Shown one piece after another: positions 26,925-35,077 of a DNA stretch of 64,000 nt. Under the pieces are notes generated by a model. That model worked only from the letters and a program-made list of their open reading frames with translations, was not told where the DNA came from and ran no database searches. Position 1 is the first letter of the stretch. Each line of letters begins with the position of its first letter. The stretch covers positions 62,001 to 126,000 of the forward strand of contig NZ_JBHSBN010000012.1 of the NCBI RefSeq assembly GCF_042650605.1, written 5' to 3'. The position numbers were made by a program, and so were the translations under genes. The DNA comes from Micromonospora_J zhanjiangensis. GTDB lineage: Bacteria > Actinomycetota > Actinomycetes > Mycobacteriales > Micromonosporaceae.

Positions 26925-28148
26925 ATGTCGGCCGAGTCGACGCGCCGGCGCGTGGTGATCACCGGCCTCGGTGTCATCAGCAGCATCGGCACCGGGGCGG
27001 ACGAGTTCGCCCGGGCGGTACGCGCGGGCCGGTCCGGCGTGGGACCGGTCCGGGCGTTCGACACCGAGGGATTCGAGCACCGGAACGGGTGCGAGGTGCC
27101 GGACTTCGACCCGGCGGCGTGGATCGACCGGCTCGATCCCGGTGAACTGGGCCGGGCCAGCCAACTCGCCGTCGCCGGCGCCCGACTGGCCCTCGCCGAC
27201 GCGCGGCTCGCCCCGGCGTACCTGCGCGCCCGGCCGGCGATCGTCGCGGTCGGCACGACCAGCGGCGAGACCAGGGAGGTGGAGCTGGCGCTGCGGCACC
27301 AGCTGACCACCGGCACGACGGACCTCGACCCGGGTGCCGCCCGGCGGGCCCGATCCGGGCGCCTGTCCGCGGACATCGCGCGGGAGTTCGACCTGACGGA
27401 GGTCGAGGCGGTCACGGTGCCGACCGCGTGTGCCGCCGGCAACTACGCGATCGGCTACGGCTACGACGCGATCGCCGACGGCGACGCGGAGCTGGCGCTC
27501 TGCGGCGGGGTGGACGCCATGGTCCGCACCAACTTCGTCGGATTCCACCGGCTCGGCACCCTCGCACCCGCCGAGTGCGCTCCCTTCGACCGGGACCGGC
27601 AGGGCGTCCTCATCGGCGAGGGGAGCGGGATGCTCGTCCTGGAGCACCTCGACGCCGCCCGGGCGCGCGGCGCCCGGATCTACGCCGAGGTGCTCGGGTA
27701 CGGGCTGAGCTGCGACTCGCACCACGCCGTGTCGCCGGACCGGGACGGCGTGGCCAACTGCATCGCCCGCGCGCACGCCGACGCGGGTGTCGCGCCGGAC
27801 GACGTCGACTTCATCTCCGCCCACGGCACCGGGACGAGGACCAACGACCTGACCGAGGTGGCCGCCATCCGCCAGGTCTTCGGCGACCGGCTCCCGCCGA
27901 CGGTCTCGGTCAAGTCGATGTTGGGTCACGCCATGGGCGCCGCGAGCGCGCTGGCCGCGATCGCCTGCGCGCTGGCGCTCACCGAGGGCTTCATCCCGCC
28001 GACGATCAACCATCGGCACCCGGACCCGGAGATCGACATCGACTGCGTACCGAACCGGGCGCGACCGGCGCGGCTGCGTCGGGTGCAGAACAACGCCCTG
28101 GCCTTCGGCGGGAACAACGCCGTCCTGCTGCTCGGGGCGTACTCGTGA
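26925..28148 (+). CDS. FabF-type beta-ketoacyl synthase, catalytically complete
   Basis: A 407-residue KS of the FabF/type II polyketide family. The triad is Cys169 (PTACAAGN), His300 (SAHGTGT) and His335 (VKSMLGHAMGA), so decarboxylative condensation should be possible. ATG 26925 follows GGAGGGAG and lies 20 bases after the ACP gene. Its stop overlaps the GTG of the KS-like gene by 4 bp. Together with that partner it resembles a KSalpha/KSbeta pair, but no ketoreductase, dehydratase or acyltransferase gene is present in the cluster. Confidence 0.93.
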   Translation: MSAESTRRRVVITGLGVISSIGTGADEFARAVRAGRSGVGPVRAFDTEGFEHRNGCEVPDFDPAAWIDRLDPGELGRASQLAVAGARLALADARLAPAYLRARPAIVAVGTTSGETREVELALRHQLTTGTTDLDPGAARRARSGRLSADIAREFDLTEVEAVTVPTACAAGNYAIGYGYDAIADGDAELALCGGVDAMVRTNFVGFHRLGTLAPAECAPFDRDRQGVLIGEGSGMLVLEHLDAARARGARIYAEVLGYGLSCDSHHAVSPDRDGVANCIARAHADAGVAPDDVDFISAHGTGTRTNDLTEVAAIRQVFGDRLPPTVSVKSMLGHAMGAASALAAIACALALTEGFIPPTINHRHPDPEIDIDCVPNRARPARLRRVQNNALAFGGNNAVLLLGAYS

Positions 28149-29188
28149 CCGCGGCGCGCGCGGTCATCACGGGCTGGGAGACCCACTCGCCCCTGGGTCA
28201 CGGCGCCGACGCGCACACCCGCGCCGCGGCATTCGCCGTGCGCCGGGACGACGCTCCCCGCCGGGTGCCCGACTTCGAGGTACGGCGGGTGCTCGGCACC
28301 AAGGGGACCCGTTCGATGTGCCGGGCCAGTGGCCTCGCGGTCGCCACCTCGGGACGGTTGCTGACCCGGTTCGCCCTGGACCAGCAGCGGCGCGCGGGCT
28401 ACCCGGACGACGATCTCGGCCTGGTGCTGGCCACCAGCGACAACGTGCGGACGATCGTCGACTTCAACCGGGACAGCTGGACCGGGGCCCGCCCGTACGA
28501 CGTGGACCCGGCGCAGCTGCCGGTGACGCTGATGAACGTGCACGCCGGCCAGTGCGCCATCTGGCACCGGCTGCGCGGGCCGAACTCCACGATCTGCGGT
28601 TCCCACGTCGGGTCGCTGCTGGCCCTGCGCTACGCCGGCCGGCTGCTGCGGCGCGGACGCGCCCGCGCGATGCTCTGCGGGGCGGTGGAGGAGGACAGCG
28701 AGGCCCGGTCGGCGTACGCGGCGGCTCGGGCGGCGCCCGGGCCACGGCGGCCACCGGGCGAGGGCTGCGTCGTCTTCCTGGTCGAATCCGCCGATCGGGT
28801 CGTTCCCGAACGGCCGGTGCTCGCCGAGTTGCTGACGGTGGAGTTCGGCTTCGCGCCGCGCGACGGCGCGGTCCGGGCCGCTCTCGCGGCCTGCCTGTCC
28901 CGGGCGCTGACCCGCACGGGCGTGCCGGCGGAGCGGATCAGCGCGGTGGTTCCGTCGCCGGCGGTGGACGCGCGCGGCGACGAGGAACAGCTCGCGATCA
29001 AGGCCGTCCTCGGCGAGGTTCCCGTGGTGTCGAGCGTCCACGACGCGCTGGGGGACACCGACGCGGTGGCGGCGGCGTTCCAGATCGTCCAGCTGCTGAC
29101 CGACCCGGCGCTGGCCGGCCGGGTCGCGGCGGTCACCGCGACCGATGCCGAGGGACGGGTCGGATGCGCGCTGCTGCGGATGGCCTGA
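28145..29188 (+). CDS. degenerate KS-like protein (chain-length-factor-like partner)
   Basis: A 347-residue thiolase-fold protein with a KS-like N-terminus (AVITGWETHSPLG). A cysteine remains at the active-site position (Cys151 in STICGSHVGS), but both catalytic histidines are gone: the HGTGT segment reads SPAVDARG and the KSxxGH segment reads SSVHDALGDTDA. Its position directly after an intact KS with a 4-bp overlap suggests an obligate partner like the chain length factors of type II systems, though those usually lose the cysteine instead. The function is inferred from position. Confidence 0.8.
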   Translation: MTAARAVITGWETHSPLGHGADAHTRAAAFAVRRDDAPRRVPDFEVRRVLGTKGTRSMCRASGLAVATSGRLLTRFALDQQRRAGYPDDDLGLVLATSDNVRTIVDFNRDSWTGARPYDVDPAQLPVTLMNVHAGQCAIWHRLRGPNSTICGSHVGSLLALRYAGRLLRRGRARAMLCGAVEEDSEARSAYAAARAAPGPRRPPGEGCVVFLVESADRVVPERPVLAELLTVEFGFAPRDGAVRAALAACLSRALTRTGVPAERISAVVPSPAVDARGDEEQLAIKAVLGEVPVVSSVHDALGDTDAVAAAFQIVQLLTDPALAGRVAAVTATDAEGRVGCALLRMA

Positions 29189-29223
29189 CCGACCCTGTCC
29201 CCTCCAGAAAGGACCCGACCGCG

Positions 29224-30399
29224 ATGGAATCGACAAGCACCGGCGACAGGCCGGTCGTCCTGTACCTCACCAACGGCAGCGAGCTGATGCGGGTCGGTGG
29301 CAACGCGCTGCGGACCGCCGCGGTCGACGAGGCACTGCACCGCTGCGCGATCACCACCACGCACCGGGTGCGCTGCGTCGACGAGGAGGACTGCGCGCAC
29401 GCGGCGCCGGCCGAGCCGGCGGCGGCGGCGGGTATCGGCCAGGACGCCGCGTTCCACAACGCCTACTGTTCCGTGGCCGGGCAGCGGGTGCGCGAGGTGG
29501 CCGAACGGGTCCGGCCGGACATCGTGGTGGCCACCGGACTGGAGATGTGGCGCTACCTGCACGTGGCGAAGGAGACGACCGGGGCGGCCGCCGTGCTCGA
29601 CCTGGTGAACGCCGATTCGCAGCTCGCCGGCGAGATCTGGTCGGTGCTGCGGTCCCGTCCGGACGCCGAGACCTTCGGACTCGACGACGGGGTGGCCCTG
29701 CGCCGGGTCGAGGCCGCCGCGCTCAGCTTCGTGGACCACCTGTGGACCTGCACCCGGCTGGACGCGGCGGCCCTGTCCGCGCTGCACGACTTCCCGATCG
29801 ACAACGTCACGGTCGTGCCGAACGCGGTGACGTCACCGGCGGCCCGGCCGCAGCACTCCGGCGTGGAGCAAATCGTCTACCTCGGCCGGTTCGGCTGGTT
29901 CCCCAACTACCTCGCGGCCGAGTTCCTGATCGACGAGCTGGCCCCGATGCTGGCCCGCTCCGCGACCCCGTTGCCGATCGTGCTCGCCGGCTTCGGACCG
30001 CCCGCGTCGCTGCTGCGGCGGCGGCTCCCGGCGGCGGTGCGGCTGCTGGCCGACCCGGTCACGATCGATCACCTGTGGCCGGACTCGCTGCTCGCCGTCC
30101 CGCTGACCCTCGGCGGCGGCAGCCGGTTGAAGATCCTCGAAGCCTTCGCGGCCGGCTGCCCGGTGGTCTCCACCGCCAAGGGCATCGAGGGCATCGACGC
30201 CGAGGACGGCGTGCACTACCTGCGGGCGGAGACGGCGGCCGAGATGACCGACGCGGTCAGCCGGGTCACCGCGGACCACACCCTCCGGGAGAACCTGACC
30301 AAGGCCGGCTTCGACCTGCTCAACGACGCCTACACGCCCCAGCGCCTGATCCCCCTGGTCGCCGGCAGCCTGCGCCGGTTCACCGCCGTACGCCGCTGA
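29224..30399 (+). CDS. GT4-family glycosyltransferase
   Basis: A 391-residue GT-B fold glycosyltransferase. The C-terminal nucleotide-sugar half shows LGRFGWFPN (start of the second Rossmann domain), GGGSRLKILEAFAAGCPVVS (the E-x7-E-like motif typical of GT4) and VHYLRAE. The N-terminal half contains ATGLEMWRYL. It is the last gene of the rightward operon, 35 bases after the KS-like gene. It may glycosylate the peptide, but no sugar-biosynthesis genes are nearby, so a primary-metabolism donor is likely. Confidence 0.85.
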   Translation: MESTSTGDRPVVLYLTNGSELMRVGGNALRTAAVDEALHRCAITTTHRVRCVDEEDCAHAAPAEPAAAAGIGQDAAFHNAYCSVAGQRVREVAERVRPDIVVATGLEMWRYLHVAKETTGAAAVLDLVNADSQLAGEIWSVLRSRPDAETFGLDDGVALRRVEAAALSFVDHLWTCTRLDAAALSALHDFPIDNVTVVPNAVTSPAARPQHSGVEQIVYLGRFGWFPNYLAAEFLIDELAPMLARSATPLPIVLAGFGPPASLLRRRLPAAVRLLADPVTIDHLWPDSLLAVPLTLGGGSRLKILEAFAAGCPVVSTAKGIEGIDAEDGVHYLRAETAAEMTDAVSRVTADHTLRENLTKAGFDLLNDAYTPQRLIPLVAGSLRRFTAVRR

Positions 30400-30423
30400 C
30401 GACCCGCCGCCGCGCCGGCCCCG

Positions 30424-30443
30424 GCCGGGCACCGGGTGCCGGC
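30424..30443. terminator. possible bidirectional terminator hairpin
   Basis: A near-perfect dyad (GCCGGGCAC, CGG loop, GTGCCGGC) lies between the convergent stops of the glycosyltransferase gene and the leftward C-protein gene. There is no T-run, which is normal in actinomycetes. Confidence 0.4.
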
Positions 30444-30454
30444 GGCCGCGCGGG

Positions 30455-32401
30455 TCAGGCCCTCGCCGGTACGTCGACCGGGTGCAGGACGGTCGCCAGG
30501 TCGGCGAGCGGGCGGAGGTTGAGGAAGTCCTCCAGGTGCAGGCCGTGCCACCCCTGCTCGGCGAGCCGGCGCAGCACCGCCGGTACCCGGTCCAGCCGTC
30601 CGCCGGTGAGCGCGTACGGGTCCTCCAGCAGGGCCCGCGGCGCCGCGTGGGTACGGACCGCGGCCAGCAGCGCCCGCTCGCCGTCGGTCCGGGGCGGCCG
30701 GGGACGGGCCGGCGCACCGCGACCGTCGGCAGCCGTACCGGTCCGCCCGAACGCCGCCGGATCCGTGGTCACCGCGTAGCCGCGGGGGGTGATCGCGGCC
30801 GGGCACGAGTCGAGGCGCGCCATCAGCCAGCGGTGCAGCGCGACGGCGTCCAGGTCGGCGGTGCGGGCCAGCACGTCGGCGTGCATCGTGGCCCGACCCG
30901 CCTCGGTGACCAGTCGCACCGCGCACCGGCTCACGTCGGGATGGGTGGCGATCAGGTCCCGTACCGCCGCGGGTCTGATCCGGCAGCCGTCGACCCACGC
31001 CCAGCCCTCGGCCAGCGGCGGTCGGCTGCGCCCGGCGAACGGCGGCACGGTGCGCAGGACGAGTTCCCGCGTGCTGCCGGCCTGCTGGACCAGCAGACTC
31101 TCCAGGTGCCGGAGCAGGGCGGAGGTGGTGGCCCGGTCCCGGACCCGGCTGGGCACGTGCAGGGTCACCTCCCCGAGGTCGGGGCCGTACTGCGCGCTGA
31201 GCCGGATCCAGTTCTGCCAGGGTTCCTCCGCCTCGGTCAGCCGGGTGTCCGCCAGCGCCCGGGCCAGCGTCGCGGCGTCGCACGGTGGTCGCCCGCCCGG
31301 CGCGGCGCTCGGCTGGTCGCCCACCACGAAGTTGAACTGGGGGATGAGGTCGCTGCTGGTGCCGCGTTGGTGCTGCACCCGGATCCCCTCCAGCAGCGTC
31401 TCGGTGTTGTCGCACTCGGCACGCTGGGTGGCCGTCAGTTGGGCGCCGGCCGCCTGGCGCAGCAACGACCCCACCGTGTCCGCCCAGTCGACCTCCACGC
31501 TGGCCAGCGCGGGCAGCACGGTGGAGGTCACCGTGTTCCGGCGGCGGGCACTGAACCGGTTGTTGACCACCGTCGACACCCCGATCGTCCGGAACCCGGT
31601 GGTGGCGGACATGACGGCCGCGTACGCGCCGAGCAGGACCGCCGACGCGGGGACCCGGTACCGCTCGGCCAGCTGGTCGAGGGCCAGGGCGGCGGCGGGT
31701 GACCGCAGCCGGGCGACGTGCACGCTGTGCCGGCCGGTGTCGCGTCCCTCGCTGATCTCCGGGAACAGCGTGTGCGGGATGGCGGCCATCTGCCGGCGCC
31801 AGTACGCCAGACCCGCCCGGTTGCGCCGCGCCCCCGCCTCGGTCGACTGCTCCGCCGCGAGTTCACGCGGCTGTCCGTACCGGTCGTCGGCGGCGACCGG
31901 CGCGGGGTCGAGCAGCACGGCGAGGTCGCGGCGGAGCACGTCCCCGCCCCACACGTCCGCGGCGACGTGGTCGAGCAGGACGAGCACGTCGAGCACGCGG
32001 TCCCCGCGGGCGACGAGAATCGCCCGCCCGCAGGACCGGGTCACGTCGAACGGCGGGTACCCGGCGCCGACGATCTCCGCCACACACCGTTCCCGCGCCG
32101 CCGGGTCCGCGTCCGCCGGCAGCCGGACCATCTCGTACTCCAGCGCCGGATCGCCGATCCGCTGGAACGGCTCGCCGTCGGCGGCCACGAGGTAGCGGGT
32201 ACGCAGGGATTCGTGCCGGTCGCAGAGCCGGTGCAGCGCGTCCGTCGCGGTCCCCAGCGGCACGCCGGGCTCGGCGAGCCCGACCCGGAAGCCGACCGGG
32301 TCGAAGGTGCGGCGGTCGGGGAACCGGTACTGGTCGAGCCAGGGCCAGGCCTGCCCCCAGCTCAGCGGGTACGTGGCAGCGGCACCGTCAGCCGTGGACA
32401 A
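30455..32401 (-). CDS. C-domain protein with a degenerate terminal carrier
   Basis: A 648-residue protein. Residues 1-440 form a condensation fold with a variant C3 motif D-H-V-A-A-D (the second His and Asp kept, first His replaced). Residues about 460-560 resemble the C-terminal subdomain of an A domain without the core, and the end resembles a carrier domain, except that the GGDS motif reads GGRL with Leu603 in the attachment position. It cannot therefore carry a phosphopantetheine arm. The TTG start at 32401 is supported by a strong AGGAGGTG five bases upstream. It follows the StrR-type regulator gene by 39 bp in the same direction. Confidence 0.8.
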   Translation of the reverse strand: MSTADGAAATYPLSWGQAWPWLDQYRFPDRRTFDPVGFRVGLAEPGVPLGTATDALHRLCDRHESLRTRYLVAADGEPFQRIGDPALEYEMVRLPADADPAARERCVAEIVGAGYPPFDVTRSCGRAILVARGDRVLDVLVLLDHVAADVWGGDVLRRDLAVLLDPAPVAADDRYGQPRELAAEQSTEAGARRNRAGLAYWRRQMAAIPHTLFPEISEGRDTGRHSVHVARLRSPAAALALDQLAERYRVPASAVLLGAYAAVMSATTGFRTIGVSTVVNNRFSARRRNTVTSTVLPALASVEVDWADTVGSLLRQAAGAQLTATQRAECDNTETLLEGIRVQHQRGTSSDLIPQFNFVVGDQPSAAPGGRPPCDAATLARALADTRLTEAEEPWQNWIRLSAQYGPDLGEVTLHVPSRVRDRATTSALLRHLESLLVQQAGSTRELVLRTVPPFAGRSRPPLAEGWAWVDGCRIRPAAVRDLIATHPDVSRCAVRLVTEAGRATMHADVLARTADLDAVALHRWLMARLDSCPAAITPRGYAVTTDPAAFGRTGTAADGRGAPARPRPPRTDGERALLAAVRTHAAPRALLEDPYALTGGRLDRVPAVLRRLAEQGWHGLHLEDFLNLRPLADLATVLHPVDVPARA

Positions 32402-32440
32402 TCCGGCACCTCCTGGTGTCTGGTCGTGCGGTCTCGCCGG

Positions 32441-33454
32441 TCAGGCCGTGCCCTTGGCCTCCCGCTCCAGCAGCTCGGCGAAGGCGAGCCAGCCCTCGGA
32501 GCACTGGCGGGCCAACCGGGCCACGGAGTACGTGCAGTGCGGTGGCAGGGCCGTCGGCACCTGGTGCCACTCCGGCGCGTTGACCACCCGCAGGCTGAGC
32601 CAGCGCAGGAACTGCCGGCCCGAGTCGGTGAAGCGCAACGACGGATCCTGCTGCAGGCTGTGCAGCAGGTCGTCGATGTTCGCGCCGACCCGTCGCATCG
32701 TCCGCGTCACCTGGCCGTCCACCGCGGCCGGCCGCCGTACCCCCAGGGTGGGGTCCTCGCCGCGGTCGAGCCGGGCCCGTACGTCGCGGACCGTGGCCGG
32801 GGAGATGCCCGCCCGGCGTGCGGTCTCGCGCAGCGACGTCCGCGGATCGCGCCGGATTATCTCGGCCGCGATCCGGCGGCCCCGGTCGCCGTCCACCGGA
32901 CGCGCCCGGCCGTCGCGGCCGATCCGGGCCGAGGGCTGCGGCACGGTGGTGAGCGACCGGCGGATGGCGCCGACGGTCCCCGGTGCCAGGCCGGTGATCT
33001 CCGCGATGGTGCGGTCGGACCACGAGCCGAACGAGGTGATGATGCGGCGCGCCGCCGCGGTGCGGTCGGCCAGGGACAGTGGCAGACCGTGCCCCGCGTT
33101 CGCGCGGACGGATTCGACGAACGCCTGTTCCTCCGTGCCGTCGAAGAATCGCACGTCGATCGTCCGCCGGCCGCGCAGCACGGCAGCGTGCAGGCGGTGC
33201 ATGCCGTCGACGACCCGCATGGCCGTCCGGTGCACGAGGATCGGCGGTAGGTCACCGTCCAGCTCCGCCAGGACCCGGACGTACGCGGGGTCCGCGCCGT
33301 CGAGCCGGGGGGAGTCGGCCGGCGCGAGTCGGTCCAGCGGGACCCGGACCGGACGGGCCTGCTGCCGGGGATCGTCCGGCGCGGTCAGGACGGGTAGCTC
33401 GCGGGGGAGCGCCGGCACCGTGCCCGACCCGTCACTGCCGTCCACCTCTCCCAT
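32441..33454 (-). CDS. StrR/NovG-type pathway regulator (ParB-like domain + HTH)
   Basis: A 337-residue protein. The N-terminal ParB-like region has LPPILVHRTAMRVVDGMHRLHAA (about 75-97) as in StrR, NovG and related cluster activators, followed by two HTH-like segments (SDRTIAEITGLAPGTVGAIRRSL and SLRETARRAGISPATVRDVRARL). Family members bind long inverted repeats upstream of antibiotic biosynthesis operons. It is a good candidate for the protein that reads the three GACCAGGCA dyads. It is divergent from the Rieske oxygenase gene and marks the right border of the cluster. Confidence 0.9.
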   Translation of the reverse strand: MGEVDGSDGSGTVPALPRELPVLTAPDDPRQQARPVRVPLDRLAPADSPRLDGADPAYVRVLAELDGDLPPILVHRTAMRVVDGMHRLHAAVLRGRRTIDVRFFDGTEEQAFVESVRANAGHGLPLSLADRTAAARRIITSFGSWSDRTIAEITGLAPGTVGAIRRSLTTVPQPSARIGRDGRARPVDGDRGRRIAAEIIRRDPRTSLRETARRAGISPATVRDVRARLDRGEDPTLGVRRPAAVDGQVTRTMRRVGANIDDLLHSLQQDPSLRFTDSGRQFLRWLSLRVVNAPEWHQVPTALPPHCTYSVARLARQCSEGWLAFAELLEREAKGTA

Positions 33455-33818
33455 GCCGCACCCCAGTTCACGAAGCCGACGAATCGATTCACCGCGACCG
33501 GCCGACGCCGTGGTGGCGCCACGTCACCCGCCGTCCACCGGGTCCGGCGGACCGATCAACCGAAAGACCAAGACCAATATCTGGTTGCCGGAACCGGGAA
33601 GTCCGCGAAGCCGGACGCCTCCGGACAGTGCCGTCTTCGACACCGGCTGACGTCGGCGCCGGCATCGGAACCCACCGGACGGCACCGGACACCGTCACCG
33701 ACGTCCCCGGCAGCGAGAGTCGTTCGGGCTTTCATCCAGTGAAAGCAGCCGTCCCGACCATGGACGTCGCGCGGGATGATGCGGCCCCGACGACATTCAT
33801 CCAGGAAGGTGCGGTGAC
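33455..33818. promoter_or_regulatory. divergent promoter region, StrR-like regulator / Rieske operon
   Basis: No coding sequence is visible in this 364-base gap. It contains the inverted repeat CTTTCA-TCCAG-TGAAAG at 33729-33745, about 75 bp before the Rieske start codon, a plausible site for the IclR regulator encoded at the end of that operon. I found no good GACCAGGCA-type dyad in it. Confidence 0.5.
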
Positions 33819-34862
33819 ATGGCGTTCGCGCGTGACCAGTGGTATGTGGCGGCCTACGACAGCGAGGTCGGCCGGGACCTGCTCGCCCGCACGGTGCTCG
33901 GCGAGCCGCTGGTGCTGTACCGCACCGGTGCCGGGGAGGCGGTGGCGCTCGCCGACCGGTGCGTCCATCGGCGCTACCCGCTGTCGGAGAGCCGGCTCGA
34001 CGGCGACACGATTGTCTGCGGTTACCACGGCTTCACCTACGACCCGACCGGCGCGTGCGTCTTCGTACCGGGTCAACAGCGCATCCCGCGCACCGCGCGG
34101 GTCGCCTCGTACCCGGTGGTGGAACAGGACTCCTTCGTCTGGGTCTGGATCGGCGACCGGGACCGGGCCGACCCGGCCGCGATTCCCCGCGCGCCCTGGC
34201 TGGCCGACCCGCGGTACGCGGTGGTCCGCGACATGGCTCCCCTGAACGCGCGGTACGAGCTGCTGGTGGACAACCTGATGGACCTGTCCCACGAGACCTA
34301 TCTGCACGGCGGCTACATCGGCACGCCGGAGGTGGCGAGCACCCCGATCACCACCGAGGTGGACGAGGAGCGGGGCATCGTCTACGTCAGTCGGCACATG
34401 GACGACGCCGAGTGCCCGCCGTTCTACGCGCGCTCCACCGGGATCCAGGGCCGGATCACCCGCTGGCAGGACATCGAGTACCACCCGCCGTGCCTCTACC
34501 TCCTGCACAGCCGGATCGCGCCGCGGGGCGTCCTCCCGCCCGCCGAGGGCGCGGACAGCGAGGCCTTCCACGCCGAGATCGTGTACGCCATCACCCCGTC
34601 GACCGCGCACACCACCTACAACTTCTGGGCCGTGGCCCGCGACTTCGCGATCGACGACGAGTCGGTCGGCGAGTACCTCTACAACAGCAACCGGACCGTG
34701 GTCACGCAGGACGTGACGGCGCTCGACATCCTGGAGCGGGTGATCGCGGCCGAGCCGGCGGACCGCCAGGAACTGAGCATCAACATCGACACCGGTGGCC
34801 TGGCCGCCCGGCGGCTGCTGGCCCGGATGGTCGGGTCGGGGACGGTGGGAGTGCCGCGGTGA
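33819..34862 (+). CDS. vanA: Rieske non-haem iron oxygenase, vanillate O-demethylase type
   Basis: A 347-residue oxygenase. The Rieske [2Fe-2S] ligands are C-V-H (in DRCVHRRYP) and C-G-Y-H (in VCGYHGFTYD); the mononuclear iron ligands are in DNLMDLSHETYLH, with a later Asp in TALDILE. Length and motif spacing match VanA-type demethylases, which form formaldehyde from methoxy-aromatic acids. The substrate is not certain from sequence. It starts at ATG 33819 and overlaps the next small gene by 4 bp, with its reductase beyond that. Confidence 0.8.
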   Translation: MAFARDQWYVAAYDSEVGRDLLARTVLGEPLVLYRTGAGEAVALADRCVHRRYPLSESRLDGDTIVCGYHGFTYDPTGACVFVPGQQRIPRTARVASYPVVEQDSFVWVWIGDRDRADPAAIPRAPWLADPRYAVVRDMAPLNARYELLVDNLMDLSHETYLHGGYIGTPEVASTPITTEVDEERGIVYVSRHMDDAECPPFYARSTGIQGRITRWQDIEYHPPCLYLLHSRIAPRGVLPPAEGADSEAFHAEIVYAITPSTAHTTYNFWAVARDFAIDDESVGEYLYNSNRTVVTQDVTALDILERVIAAEPADRQELSINIDTGGLAARRLLARMVGSGTVGVPR

Positions 34863-35077
34863 GTTCCCGAGCCGACGTGCTCACCGGGGACCGGGTCTAC
34901 CGGATCCAGTGGATACCGGGCACGGACACCCTGCGCGGGACCTGCCACTGCGGTGCCGAACGCGTCGCCGAGGAGCCGGTCGAGTTGTGGGACTGGTTGC
35001 TCGCCCATCCGCGGGACCACCGGGCCGCCGCTGTGCCGGCGTCCGGGCCGTCGAGGCCGGCGGCGGTGCGGGTGTGA
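34859..35077 (+). CDS. small CxC protein between oxygenase and reductase
   Basis: A 72-residue protein, GTG start overlapping the oxygenase stop by 4 bp; its stop likewise overlaps the reductase start. The sequence has a compact fold around RGTCHCGAERVAEEPVELW, with a CHC pair, and resembles no enzyme I recognise. Double overlap implies translational coupling with both subunits, so an accessory or assembly role for the oxygenase system is inferred. Confidence 0.75.
   Translation: MSSRADVLTGDRVYRIQWIPGTDTLRGTCHCGAERVAEEPVELWDWLLAHPRDHRAAAVPASGPSRPAAVRV

Noticed and set aside
33580..33615. Possible fourth GACCAGGCA-type operator near the StrR-like gene
   Set aside because: Only a loose TGGTTGCCGG resemblance is present; the two-block half-site with N7/8 spacing cannot be built.
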